Source: Ephemerocybe angulata
Lineage: Eukaryota > Basidiomycota > Agaricomycetes > Agaricales > Psathyrellaceae
DNA: 64,000 bases
Reading direction: 5' to 3'
Assembly (NCBI GenBank): GCA_013368325.1
Contig: JAACJK010000003.1
Coordinates: forward strand, 868,001-932,000
The notes under the pieces were generated by a model. The model was given only the letters and a program-made list of their open reading frames with translations. It ran no database searches and was not told the DNA's origin. This document shows positions 12,136-22,202 of this stretch, piece after piece. The position numbers were made by a program, and so were the translations under genes. Numbering within the stretch: the stretch's first letter is position 1; the number at the start of each line of letters is the position of its first letter.

Positions 12136-13846
12136 ATGGCAACTGATCGCGATGCCGCCCAGGTCGAACTCGATAAGACGATCGTTCGCCTGATGAAGGA
12201 TTTGCTGGAGCTCAAACGGCGTCGAAACGCGCTGTCACATATAAACCAACTTCCAACTGAAGTGCTTTCACAAATACTCCTCCAGGTTCTGGACCATACA
12301 AAACCGCAGAAGACGAGCCTGCCGAACTTCATCCCGCTTTGCCATGTCTCCAGTTCGTGGAGGGCCATTGTTCTCAACACTCCAGAGTTCTGGAGTACAA
12401 TTCAACTCGGAAGGGCACTCAGCTCGCACATGTCCATTTACATATGGAACCATTCAAGCCGACATGTTACCACGCTGGAATACGACGGGTCTTGTGGTGG
12501 GGACGTCGGCGCGGACAGCGAGGTGAACCCTTGCTTCACCTACATACTGAAGCAGGCAATGCCCACGTTAAGACGCGTGTCTCTGCACGGATCCTATCAC
12601 CAGTTGGAAGGCCTAATACCTGTATTGTTCGATCATTTTCAAGCGCTTGAAGACCTCAAAATTTCGCAGGAAACATCAAGACAGTCCAGAAACCTATCCA
12701 CAAGGCCGCCTGTACAACGATTTCCCAAGTTGCGCAAGCTTGAGCTAATCGGCACAGGCTTTGAACGATGGAACCTTTGCCATCTGTTCCCCACTTCCCT
12801 TACCCACCTTGCCCTAGGAAACCTCGATTACGGCGACGAAGCACGCGTGTTTAGCGTTCTCGACCTCCTGGCAAAGACGCGCCGCCTTCTTAGTCTAAGC
12901 ATTGTATACCGCAAAACACACACAACTTGGGGCCGTGGACCGGCATACTCCCCCTATAGCCGCCATGTCACTTTATCTTCCCTCATATCCTTCGAAATAG
13001 GATGTGAAGAATCCACGTTATTGGACCTCTACTTGAAGACGCTCTCGATCCCCGAGCCTTCCGCGATGTCAAGGCTCAAGGTCCGATATTATGGCACGTA
13101 CGAGCCAGAATACATCGAGCAGCTCCAATCCAGCTGGAGGAACATGCATGCCGCGGGAGACGATGGAATATCAATATCCCCACAGGAGAACCCCACCAAC
13201 AGAGGCGTGGTCAGAGTCGACCGCATCAAGGCGCGCGACGGATAACCAGTTTGAGCCGTGGGTATCATGCGAAGATTTTTCTCCCTCAAATCTTGTCCGA
13301 ATTCCTGGGAACACAATTCACAAGCTCTGGTCCTTCGACAAGCTACTCCTCATCGATATCCGCCTCCGCTCTATCGAAAACGCGGAATGGGGGCTCTTTT
13401 CAACTCTACCACAGCTTCAGGTCATCCGATTACGATGCGGCCCCGGCGACTCTCGCAAAAAGTTCCCCCGCTCCAGATTATTCCTGCAAGTCTTTCGAGG
13501 GGAATTAGCGCCAGATGGACGGATTGAGCCAGCGGGGGTATCAAAGGGGCAGCTTAAGAAACTCCAAGAAAATCCCTTCCCAGCACTTCATGCGATTGTT
13601 TACTGGGATAGTCACAATCTTCTCAGTCACGATGAATACCTTCAAGAGCTCGTTGGGTCGCTCGAGGTCTGGAATGCCAACAGGGCCATACGGGACGGCA
13701 ACCCTGAGTTCAAGTTGCCGGCCCTCGAGCTGCGACTGTTCGAACAGCATATCGGGACCATACCGACACCCCAGAACTACGAGGAAAATTTGCGAAAGCA
13801 TCGACGCTCCCTCCTTGGTGTCGCCCAGATGGTGGTAACAGCATAG
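12136..13846 (+). CDS. F-box protein with LRR-like repeats; needs an intron or frameshift near 13100-13245
   Basis: ATG 12136 opens MATDRDAAQVELDKTIVRLM, followed by a coiled segment and a typical Agaricomycete F-box: INQLPTEVLSQILLQVL, then FIPLCHVSSSWRAIVLNTPEFW. Leucine-rich blocks follow (LRKLELIGTGF, LTHLALGNLDYG, LSLSIVY). The first frame stops at 13243-13245, while a second frame carries NQFEPWVSCEDFSPSN and continues to 13846. A GT-AG intron at 13098-13185 (88 bp, donor gtacga, acceptor ccacag) joins the frames exactly. The alternative is a single-base insertion at about 13215-13250. The product would be an SCF ubiquitin-ligase substrate adaptor; its target is unknown. Confidence 0.75.
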
Positions 13847-15112
13847 CATGCCTTGTCAATGCCTAAGTACTTCAATCGTTCAGAGTGCAAGTAATTCTAT
13901 CTCCAGAAACATCAATATATTTGTACTCCCGAAGGCGCGAAGTCATTTTTTCTCTAATCGTCGTCATACTCGCTCTCTGCAAGGTTCGCGCCAGGGTGAT
14001 AACATGCGCCATATAGGCCAACGAACCTGCAACATCTAATAACCGTAACTAGGACCTCCTCGCAATATCCTGCTAGTGAGTGCGGTATAATAGGAGCTGC
14101 GTATCGCTACTCATCTCCAGACCCGCTTATCGATGCAGTATCGATGCAGATATCCCCACCAGCATTTAGGATGGAAATGTCGCGAGTAGAAACGTTCGAT
14201 GTGCCTGAGAAAAAGTGGGTGCCACTGCCTGGTAGATGGCTGACGTTCAGCTTGAACGACGTTACTAAAAACTCACTCGCCTCGAGGGGCGACCAGTTCG
14301 TGGTCCATAACGAGTAGCTTTGGTGGTTTGTGGTGGGATAAGTTGTCTAATCAGCCTCAGCCTCTGCTGTGCAGAGGGCAGCTCACAGCCTTGAGGCAAG
14401 CAGGTGGCCGTGGAATCGACCATTAAGCGCCCAGGCACAGAGGCGAGCACGGGAATGCTGGTGCAAGACTGAGCTGCGAGGATTGAGCGTGCTTGCAAAT
14501 GGAGGCGTCGCGAGTCGTGAATTGAATGGATTCTGGAAGATCGGGATGATGATGGTTCGAAGCAAGGTTGGGATCATGTTGGTGACAGTTTGGCGCCCTC
14601 AGGCTTCTCGCCGGTGTTCCTGGACCGGGGTTGCGTCGCGACTCGTTCGCCCGTCGTCCATCGCACTCTCTCAAGGTGGAGAACCGCAGTCCAAAGATGG
14701 AAACAATCCCTCCTCGTTCGTCGCCTACTGCGACGATGGCGCCAGCACCGCATTTCAAGCACCCGCAGGAAGTCAGCAAACGTTATGAATGACCGCTTGG
14801 CGACTATTATTTTCGGACAGACTGCGATGCGATACTATCGAACGCGTTATAATACCGGAGTCTTGACGTTCACCCCAACATAGAATGCGCAGTCGTCACG
14901 GGGTGGTGTGTTCCCTGCACGACAGCTTATTTAGCGCGACGGGCCCGGTGTCACGAAGCTGCGGCACAGGTTTCTCATTTCTCTCCTTTGCATCTAACCC
15001 CCAGCACCAATTCGAGGTACCTGCACAGGCCCGGGCACTTCCAGCAACAAGGCACTGCAAGCAGAAGCTAATCGTCTTTTCCCAGCTCTTGGCAGGATAC
15101 AGCTGCAACATT
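13847..15112. other. Intergenic region between two F-box genes
   Basis: Only short overlapping frames without motifs occur. The 14885-15112 part is open in the frame of the downstream F-box gene, but its translation (SRHGVVCSLHDSLFS and so on) does not look like the family, so I treat it as 5' leader. Confidence 0.45.
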
Positions 15113-16195
15113 ATGCCCGACCTTACAGAGGACTTAATACCTCTTGTGCTCAGAGAGTTGTACTTTGGGCATCCTGTCGGCTCCTGGAACGAGCACGAGC
15201 CGGACCGTACGACTCTACGCCACCTTTCGCTCGTCAACTCGACCTGGAACGGGCCCGCTCAAGCCCTCCTACTCAAATCGGTCCTCGTCAACAGCAAATT
15301 TACGGACGCGTTTTTAGGACCGGAGAACAATGACGACGATTCATCGCGACGTTCACTTCTCCAACATGTCCGTATCGCCACCTTCCCGCCACTGACCGGC
15401 CTGCCCAGTGACGCTAGTGGTCGTATCATCCTTACACTGCTGGAACGGTGCACCTCGCTTTACGAGCTCGGGTTCCGCGCCAGCGGACCCGACGGATTCT
15501 CCGATGCAGTCGTGGATAGTCTGCGCAGATTATCCGAGTCACGACCTCTCGCACTGCGCTCGTTGAAGATATACGAGTGCGGGTTGCAATCCCCGGCAGT
15601 CCGACAGCTGGTTTCCTCATTTCCCACCATCGAATTCCTGTCCATCAACTGCGAAGTCGGACCCCGTCTCGCCAACGGGATCTCCTGCAACGTCCGTCTA
15701 TACGAGCTACGCCTCACGAGAAACATCCCGGACGATCTCCTCCGGTGGCTTCTCCAAAGCTCCCAAGACACCCTACAAGTCCTAGAGCTGCGCGACGTCC
15801 CAGGACGCAAAATGCTCAACATCTTAAAGCCATACTGCAACACCGTACGCTCACTAAGGTTGATGACATTCAACCTGACCTCCTCCGAGATCGTGAACCA
15901 CTGCCAGAACCTCGAGGAACTGGTAATGATGGGCATCCCGAACGTCTTCCCCCTCCCCGCCGTCCTGCCCGCATCCCTGCACCATCTGTCCATCATCCTG
16001 CCCAACGTCACGGAGCGCACGCGTTTGCGTCCGTATACGAAAGTCGTTGTCAGCCATGGTGCTTTGCGGTCGGTTCGGTGCCGCGGTCCTGTGAGGAAGG
16101 TGGAGGATTTCCCGGATTTCGAGGAGGCGTGCAAGGTCCATAATGTCGCGCTTGTTGTTGAGGAGGATGGAGTGTGGCTGGTGCGTAATTCCTAG
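15113..16195 (+). CDS. F-box/LRR-type protein, single exon
   Basis: The start at ATG 15113 (MPDLTEDLIPLVLRELYFGH) was preferred to the in-frame ATG at 14885, because the F-box-like region begins here: LRHLSLVNSTWNGPAQALL matches the 'L..lslVck.Ws..a..lLf' pattern common in Agaricomycete F-box proteins. Leucine-rich repeats follow (LRSLKIYECGL, IEFLSINCEVG, LQVLELRDVPG, VRSLRLMTFNL, LEELVMMGIPN, LHHLSIILPNV). The protein is about 360 residues, with no intron. It is likely an SCF adaptor of unknown target. Such genes form large, fast-evolving families in mushrooms. Confidence 0.75.
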   Translation: MPDLTEDLIPLVLRELYFGHPVGSWNEHEPDRTTLRHLSLVNSTWNGPAQALLLKSVLVNSKFTDAFLGPENNDDDSSRRSLLQHVRIATFPPLTGLPSDASGRIILTLLERCTSLYELGFRASGPDGFSDAVVDSLRRLSESRPLALRSLKIYECGLQSPAVRQLVSSFPTIEFLSINCEVGPRLANGISCNVRLYELRLTRNIPDDLLRWLLQSSQDTLQVLELRDVPGRKMLNILKPYCNTVRSLRLMTFNLTSSEIVNHCQNLEELVMMGIPNVFPLPAVLPASLHHLSIILPNVTERTRLRPYTKVVVSHGALRSVRCRGPVRKVEDFPDFEEACKVHNVALVVEEDGVWLVRNS

Positions 16196-16585
16196 CACTT
16201 GGGATCTCTGCAATGTGCTGACTTATAGCTTCTGGAAGAATGAGCCTTGTGTGAAGGCAGACGTGTTTCCGCGCAGGCGCTCGGTGTCGAACTTTAACTT
16301 GATGAACTAGGCGGATGAGGACCCCGTAGTAGATTAGATAGATATAATAGAGAATTGAGACGCGAATTGGCTATGAAGTCGCAGCTTGCTCCATATACTG
16401 AACAACACCGCACAGGCGCCCATAGAAGCCCCTAACTAAGGTCGGCCCGACGGCCTCCACTCTTTGTCCCAGTCGGTCTTGCCAAATAGTGTGTCAGCGA
16501 ATTTTTGATCGCGCCGCCAGACGGCAACTGCCAGTGTCCAGCGCGCCAAAAACGGTTCACCCCTCCTCCTCCTCAACTCCAAAAG

Positions 16586-17697
16586 ATGCTCTCTCTCGCT
16601 CGGAGCAGCGCCAGACGCACCTTGGCCCAACCGCTCTGCAGGGCCCTCGCGACGGAGACGACGCAGATACCCGCGCACGCGCGCCCGCAGGGGAACGACG
16701 TCGACGCCAGCAGTGCGTGGCGGAAGGGCAAGATCCCCGTGAAGGAGGACCATGGGCTATACGCCTTTTTCAGGCGGAAGGCGAATACGAAGGAAACGGG
16801 GGAGGACGCGTATGAGACCGTCGAGTCGCCGAAGAAGGAGATTAGTGGTGAGTTGCACAAGTTGTAATTCGCTGATACCTTGTGGCTGCCCGCGGGTGGT
16901 TCTACACTAGTTCTGGTCCCGGGTTGGTTTGGTTTACTGACTGCGAGATTGAATGTGGTGTAGGTCGTGCATGGAGAGCTTCGGAGCTGCGGCTGAAGAG
17001 CTTCAAGGACCTGCATACCCTGTGGTATGTCACGCTCCGGGAGCGGAACCTGCTGGCCTCGCAGAGGGAGGAGGCGAGGAAAGCGGGTATCAGGATTAAC
17101 CTGCAGGCGCAGACCGTCATGGCCGGACACGTACGTTCAAGTTTCCATTACCCATATTCACCCCCACAACAACAACAACAATCCTGATTTTCTTTCTTTG
17201 AACCTGTCGGTCGGATACAGTGCCGGAAAACTATGGCCCGAATCAAGGTTATCATGAACGAGCGCCGTCTCGCGTACGAGGGCGCCGTGAAGCTGTTCGC
17301 GGAGCACAAGGAGGTCGTGGAAGACAAGAAGCTGCTGAAACTGCAGGAGGAGGCTTTCGTCAAGGCGCAGGAGAAGCTTGCTGCCTTCTACTCGGTCGGC
17401 AGGACGCGGCAAAGGGCGAACAAGCAGAGGTTGCTCGCGGCGAAGAAAGAACTCGCAGCCGACGGTGTCCTTCCTGCTGCTACTGAGGCGGAGTCGACGA
17501 TAGACACCTCCGCACCTGCTGTCGCCGCTGAACCGATAACCCCTGCCGAGGCTGAGGCTGCACCCGTCTCAGCCGGCCCCGAGACGACAGAAAAGGTCGC
17601 GGACGCACATGCTATCCCTGCTGGGTCTGAGCCCAAGTCTGCTGCCGATGCAGCTGCTGCTGGGTTGTTCGGAGAGGCTGTCAAATCGAAGCAGTAG
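16586..17697 (+). CDS. MRPL47: Mitochondrial large ribosomal subunit protein uL29m (MRPL47/Mrp-L4 type)
   Basis: Three exons (16586-16847, 16964-17130, 17221-17697). The N-terminus [20 protein letters not shown] is a basic, Ser/Ala/Leu-rich mitochondrial presequence. The conserved core is [48 protein letters not shown] and [16 protein letters not shown], the uL29m signature in which the bacterial L29 helix pair is embedded. The last third is an Ala/Pro/Glu-rich tail of low complexity. It works at the exit-tunnel side of the mitochondrial large subunit. The two introns are GT-AG and keep the frame. Confidence 0.93.
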
Positions 17698-17835
17698 ACA
17701 GAGAGACTTTTTGTGGTGATCCCTCGCCACCCCTACATCCTATTAATCTATTACATGCAATAATGCGCCTTATGAAGTCTAGCGTCCTGGGTATCGATTC
17801 CTAGGGTGTTCTTAAAGGCAGGGTTATGGGTGCTG

Positions 17836-18207
17836 CTAAGTTTGAGGCGAAATAGGTGATGTAGATGGTGGTGGTACTCGATTCGCGGCCTGCCAGGTTC
17901 GCATGGTCTGGGACACCCAGCAATCGGTTACAGCAGGGTCTTCGTAAAGCTCTATTTGACGCGTTCCTTTGCGAATGAGGTGTTCTATTGCGCTGACGTT
18001 TCGAGGGGAGAGGGATTTCGCGTTGGTGTGGAACGTGTATTGGACAAACAGGCGGAATTTGGGCTGTGCGGGTGGGGGTTTCGTTTTCACCATGCGGAGC
18101 GCGCTAATGAGTGCGTTTCAGCTTTGGTTGTGGGTGGTTTGGGGCTTCGTTGGCACGCACCGGCGATAGAGGGCGAGCACCTCCTTCTGCAGTCCAGACT
18201 TCGCCAT
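17836..18207 (-). CDS. SDHAF1: Succinate dehydrogenase assembly factor 1 (LYR-motif protein)
   Basis: Two exons: 18161-18207 (15 codons plus 2 nt) and 17836-18103, with a 57-bp intron (donor gtgcgt, acceptor ttag). Spliced, the protein is 104 residues. It begins MAKSGLQKEVLALYRRALRM, which carries the L-Y-R motif that recruits the Fe-S transfer machinery. It continues VKTKPPPAQPKFRLFVQYTF, the PRNVSAIEHLIRKG block, and QIELYEDPAVTDCWVS. These are the conserved SDHAF1/Sdh6 segments. The factor protects the Fe-S subunit of complex II during maturation in the mitochondrial matrix. The first exon is easily missed because it is so short. The gene is convergent with uL29m; their stops are about 140 bp apart. 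Confidence 0.92.
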
Positions 18208-18904
18208 TGTAATAACAAGCTTACAGCAGGATTATTGGTTCCAGGGTCCAGGAAAGTTCATTGCATTGAGGTCAGGATGAAGCCGTGTCGGCGCGTGAAT
18301 CACCGGCCGGGCGTATTTTGTGATATTTGGCTTGGAGGCGACTCCTCTTTCTTTGCAACGTCCATCTGCATCCGACTGCTGGGACCATGGGAGATCCGAC
18401 ATGCATGGCCATCCTATTTTTGTTGTCCACAATTCAGTGATGAATGAATTGTGTGCATGTCTTGTTATCATGTTCGCCGCTGACAACCGCCGCAATGTGC
18501 GCAATTTGCGGCCCTTGCCAGGCCCAGTATTTTTGCTGGACTTCGAAGGCCAGCGTAGGAAAGCAGCGCGATACAGTGGAGCAATTTAGCCCTTGGCAGG
18601 ACTTCGGAAGAGCACCCTCTTACTTCAAGGGGTGATATCATGATCCTCTAGCTCTTCGGGCGTGGATCACTGGATGCAGGGTGGACATTGAAACTGCCAT
18701 CATGCTGGCAAGCATGCATCATGATCCTGGGAGGCCCGTTCAAGACTTCGACAACAGGCTCAGCGTTTGCTCCTTCTTTTTCTTCCTGACTTCTTCCTCG
18801 TCACAAGTATCCACACTCATAAGGCCCACAGCCTTCTTTCCTGGCCCCACTCTTAACCACAGCTGTCTAGCTGGCCTTCTTTTCCCTCTCATTCTTTTAG
18901 AACC
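18208..18904. other. Divergent promoter region between SDHAF1 and a membrane-protein gene
   Basis: There is no supported gene. A pyrimidine-rich stretch (about 18765-18895) lies directly upstream of the ATG at 18905, as expected of a fungal promoter/5' leader. Confidence 0.5.
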
Positions 18905-20415
18905 ATGTCCTACTTCACGCTCCTCGTTGACGATCAGGATAGCCAGGTTAACTACCTCTGCCCCACCCTAAAGCAACAGCTTTTAGGCTCTTCTTATTCC
19001 AACAATACGTGGTCCACTATCAAAGACCAATCATGCAAGGATGGCTGGTTCCAGTATACTTTCTACGGTGCGCCCGTTTTGTTAGGAGTGACTTCACATC
19101 CCATACCTAACGGGAGATGAATAGGGACCGGAATTAGAGTTGACATCCCCACAATTCACCCATCCCAAGATGTGTCCGTCACATTGGACAACGCCCCTCT
19201 CGCGCCGAAGCCAGACGGAAGCTTCGAGTCCCCTGTCTTGAGCGATGGACAGCACACCCTCAAATACGCCTTGGGCAATGTCAAAGAAACTCCGGTGTTC
19301 GACTACTTGACCGTCACCGCCGGGCCCTCGACACCCTTGAATGGGCGAACCCTAATCACAGACGATGCCGACCTCGCGTTCAAGGGGAACTGGACTTCCG
19401 ATTTCCCCAAGGCGGTCAAATACGACTATGCTACGGCACTTTATCGGGACACTGTGCACTGGAGTTCTACAGTTGGGGATAGTTTCCAGTACGAATTCAC
19501 AGGTGCGCTCCGCACGATAATTCAGCCCCCCGAAGCTTGCTGAGCATGGACCCTAATCTCGTAGGCTCCTCCGTCTCGGTTGTTGGATTAGCTTCTCTTG
19601 ATCCCACTAGCTCCCGCAACATCACGGCTACCTATACTATCGACGGTGCTACGCAAACTCGTAGTGTCCCCAAGGGGACTTTTGATTCAGTCCCCATGTC
19701 CGAGCTCTTCCATGCGAAGGATCTCGGTCCAGGGCAGCACACACTCGTAGTCAGCTTGACCGAGGTCGCGTATCCTCAGGCCCTGGGTATCGACTTCGTT
19801 TCATATAATGCCTCAGTTGACTCGGTCACATCGCTACCCGGATATCAGCCTGCTGCTGCTGCGGGTACCCCGATCTTCGACGGGACTCATTTCAATAATG
19901 GGCGCAGGGCCGGAGCAATCGCTGGCATCGTTATTGGTGTGGCGGCGTTCTTCGCTATTGGCATCGGGGCCTTCCTCTACTGGCGGCGATCCCGTGCCTC
20001 AACAGGAAGAAAGCATCCAGTGGTTATGAGCTCTAACAATAGCTCCTATGACGATATTAAAGCATCCAGTAAGCTGAAGTCTATCAACCCTTCCCGTCCT
20101 ATTCACGCTAACGTGGGCTATGTATGTAGAACTCGAAGCTCAGCAGGTCAACTAGAATCGGGGATTGTGTCTTACCGATACCGTGCACCCCAGTTCTGTT
20201 ATCAATCTCCCCCTCCCTCTTCCACCTATCTTCCTTCCGCTCTTGCCGTCGCCCCATTCTCCGTCACAGTATTCATCCCCCTCTTCTCTTTCTATTCCAA
20301 CCCCGGATCTTCTATCTCGGTCGAGCCCAATGCACTGTTTGTGACAGTTTCGAATCACTGGTTGTCATTCGATTGGGCTCAGTTGCGACGACTGGATTTC
20401 GTACGAATCGTGTAA
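18905..20415 (+). CDS. Single-pass membrane protein with repeated beta-type ectodomain (Agaricomycete type)
   Basis: ATG 18905 begins MSYFTLLVDDQDSQVNYLCP. Exons join YTFYG to the GIRVDIPTIHPSQ segment and YEFTG to SSVSVVGLASLD. Two similar extracellular-looking halves each read 'F..Y.FtG..v.v' followed by a tandem beta pattern (SDGQHTLKYALGN; GPGQHTLVVSLTE), with N-glycosylation sequons. One membrane helix follows (AGAIAGIVIGVAAFFAIGIG) with the basic stop-transfer YWRRSR and a Ser-rich tail. No classical signal peptide is seen at the chosen start. The last 100 codons (after about 20115) look non-coding, and a donor-like gtatgt at 20121 suggests the true end is spliced differently. It is probably a plasma-membrane or wall-associated sensor-like protein; function unknown. 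Confidence 0.65.
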
Positions 20416-20650
20416 ATACTACCTAGCATCATATGATATTTTAGGCCTGAATCTCTGACAAAAGAGGCGCTCGCGATTTGCTAAATGAGCAGACAGGGGC
20501 CTATCCCGAAGGGTTTGCGGAGCGGACCGCTGCTTTCCGCCCGATGGAAGAGTTCGGTGAGTTGCTCGTCATCACCGCTTGCACTTCGACCTCGACGACC
20601 ACATTCCCGCTTTTCTCTTCCTTCTCGGCGCGTCTCATTTCGGAGTTCGC

Positions 20651-21878
20651 ATGTCGACGCGGACCTTCCTAGCAAATGGACAGCGATGCATACTGAGGCA
20701 ATTACCAAAATCCCGCCATTCGCGCGGGCTTCGGCAGTACGCGACAGACTCGCCAGTGGGGGTGGCCGATCCAGCAGCCTATTGTAGGGATCTCGTTCGA
20801 AAGCATGACTACGAATCGTATCTCGTGTCACAGTTTTATCCGAAACCAAAGCAAGATGCGTACTTCGCGATTAAAGCCTTTTCGGTGAGTCAATTCGCGT
20901 CTCCACAACTCGGCCTGGAATCTGACCGAATTCATTAACCTCGCTGCTCGTGTCGTAGGTTGAGCTGGCAATGGTGCCAGACAATGTTAGCAGCTCCATG
21001 ATCGGACAAATGAGGATGCAGTTTTGGAGGGACGCCATAAAGGGCATTAGTGCTGTGCGTAAATGAGCTCTCTCAAATACGGTCGAGGACATTGATGCCC
21101 ATCCTTGTAGGGCAGGCCCCCAAAGCATCCTATCGCGCTAGCATTGCATCAAGCTTCGAAAACGGCGAATCTACCCCCGTACCATTTCAAACGCATCGTT
21201 GACGCACGGGTACGTCGCAACAGCTTTAAAGTTTTGCACCCACGGACTCTAACCTTGTTGAACGTGCGGACCCATAGGATGCGGAACTCCAAGCTCCATC
21301 ACATCTTACAATTGACACTCTGACTTCACATGCTGAGTCAACGTCGAGCACCGTGCTTTACCTTCTGCTATCGCTGCTCGCGCTACCGTCGTCGACACTG
21401 TCCCACGCAGCGTCGCATCTCGGAGTCGCGCACACGTTCAGCGTTCTCCTGCGCGCCCTGCCCTATCACGCGAAGAAGGGGCAGATGGTGATTCCTGCGG
21501 AGATCACTGCTAAACACGGCGTCAATCAGGAAGAAGTGTTTCGCACAGGACCGCACGCCGCAGGAATAGAGGAGGCAGTATTCGAGTTTGCGACTATTGC
21601 GAATGACCACCTGATAACAGCGAGAGAGATGCTCAATGCCGACGGGATGGGAGGGCGTGTGCCACCACCGGCTATTCCGATCTTTCTTTCCGCGGTACGT
21701 GGTCTCTGTTTCGCAGCACATACGGTCGCTCATAGCTCGGGCATGGCAGGTACCTACTGCGAACTATCTCGGGCGATTAGAAAAGGCTAACTTTAATGCA
21801 TTCGAGCCCCGTTTGCAGTTGAGGGATTGGAAGCTTCCTTGGCAGTTATGGAGGAGTTACTACAAACGGCAATTCTAA
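20651..21878 (+). CDS. NDUFAF6: NDUFAF6-like complex I assembly factor (squalene/phytoene synthase fold)
   Basis: The start is ATG 20651 (MSTRTFLANGQRCILRQLPK), an Arg/Ser-rich mitochondrial presequence. The first exon ends at 20884. Conserved blocks are DPAAYCRDLVRKHDYESYLV, KQDAYFAIKAFS, then VELAMV and GQMRMQFWRDAIKGI, followed by HPIALALHQA, HLGVAHTFSVLLRALPYHA, PAEITAKHGV and a C-terminal ANYLGRLEKANFNAF block. These fit the SQS/PSY fold lacking the Asp-rich catalytic motifs, as in NDUFAF6. It is required for early assembly of NADH:ubiquinone oxidoreductase in mitochondria, which implies the organism has complex I. Several short introns are needed; I did not place every one. Confidence 0.88.
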
Positions 21879-22202
21879 TGTTTTGGCTGGGGCGAAATGG
21901 TCAGGGACGAATATTACTTTTAGACCAAAGCAACCGCTTTTAGTATTCAATTGACTTAAATAATTCGACTCCGTCCGAATCTGAATCTAGTGTGGGGATC
22001 TCAGAACTGTATGCTCGTTTTGGTCTGCCATCTCCGGCTTTATTTTGGCTTTATTGGCTTATATTCCCCCTTTGCTTCCTACCACCATAACGACACTGAG
22101 AGTCTGCTCCCCGTCAGCCCACCCCGTCCAGCCCACCGTCCCCGCCGTCGTCCTCGACGTCCGCGACCCCTCCCTTTCACCACCGCCGCCCGCCCCGCGG
22201 CC
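21879..22202. other. Short intergenic/promoter region
   Basis: A CT/CCG-rich stretch (about 22060-22200) lies upstream of the next start codon. There is no gene. Confidence 0.5.

Noticed and set aside
13098..13245. Calling the F-box gene at 12136 a pseudogene
   Set aside because: A GT-AG intron of normal size restores the frame exactly, so inactivation is not required.
14369..14788. 139-codon plus-strand open frame between the F-box genes
   Set aside because: Its composition is unlike its neighbours (Arg/Ser/Trp-rich), and overlapping open frames of similar length occur on the other strand; there is no motif.
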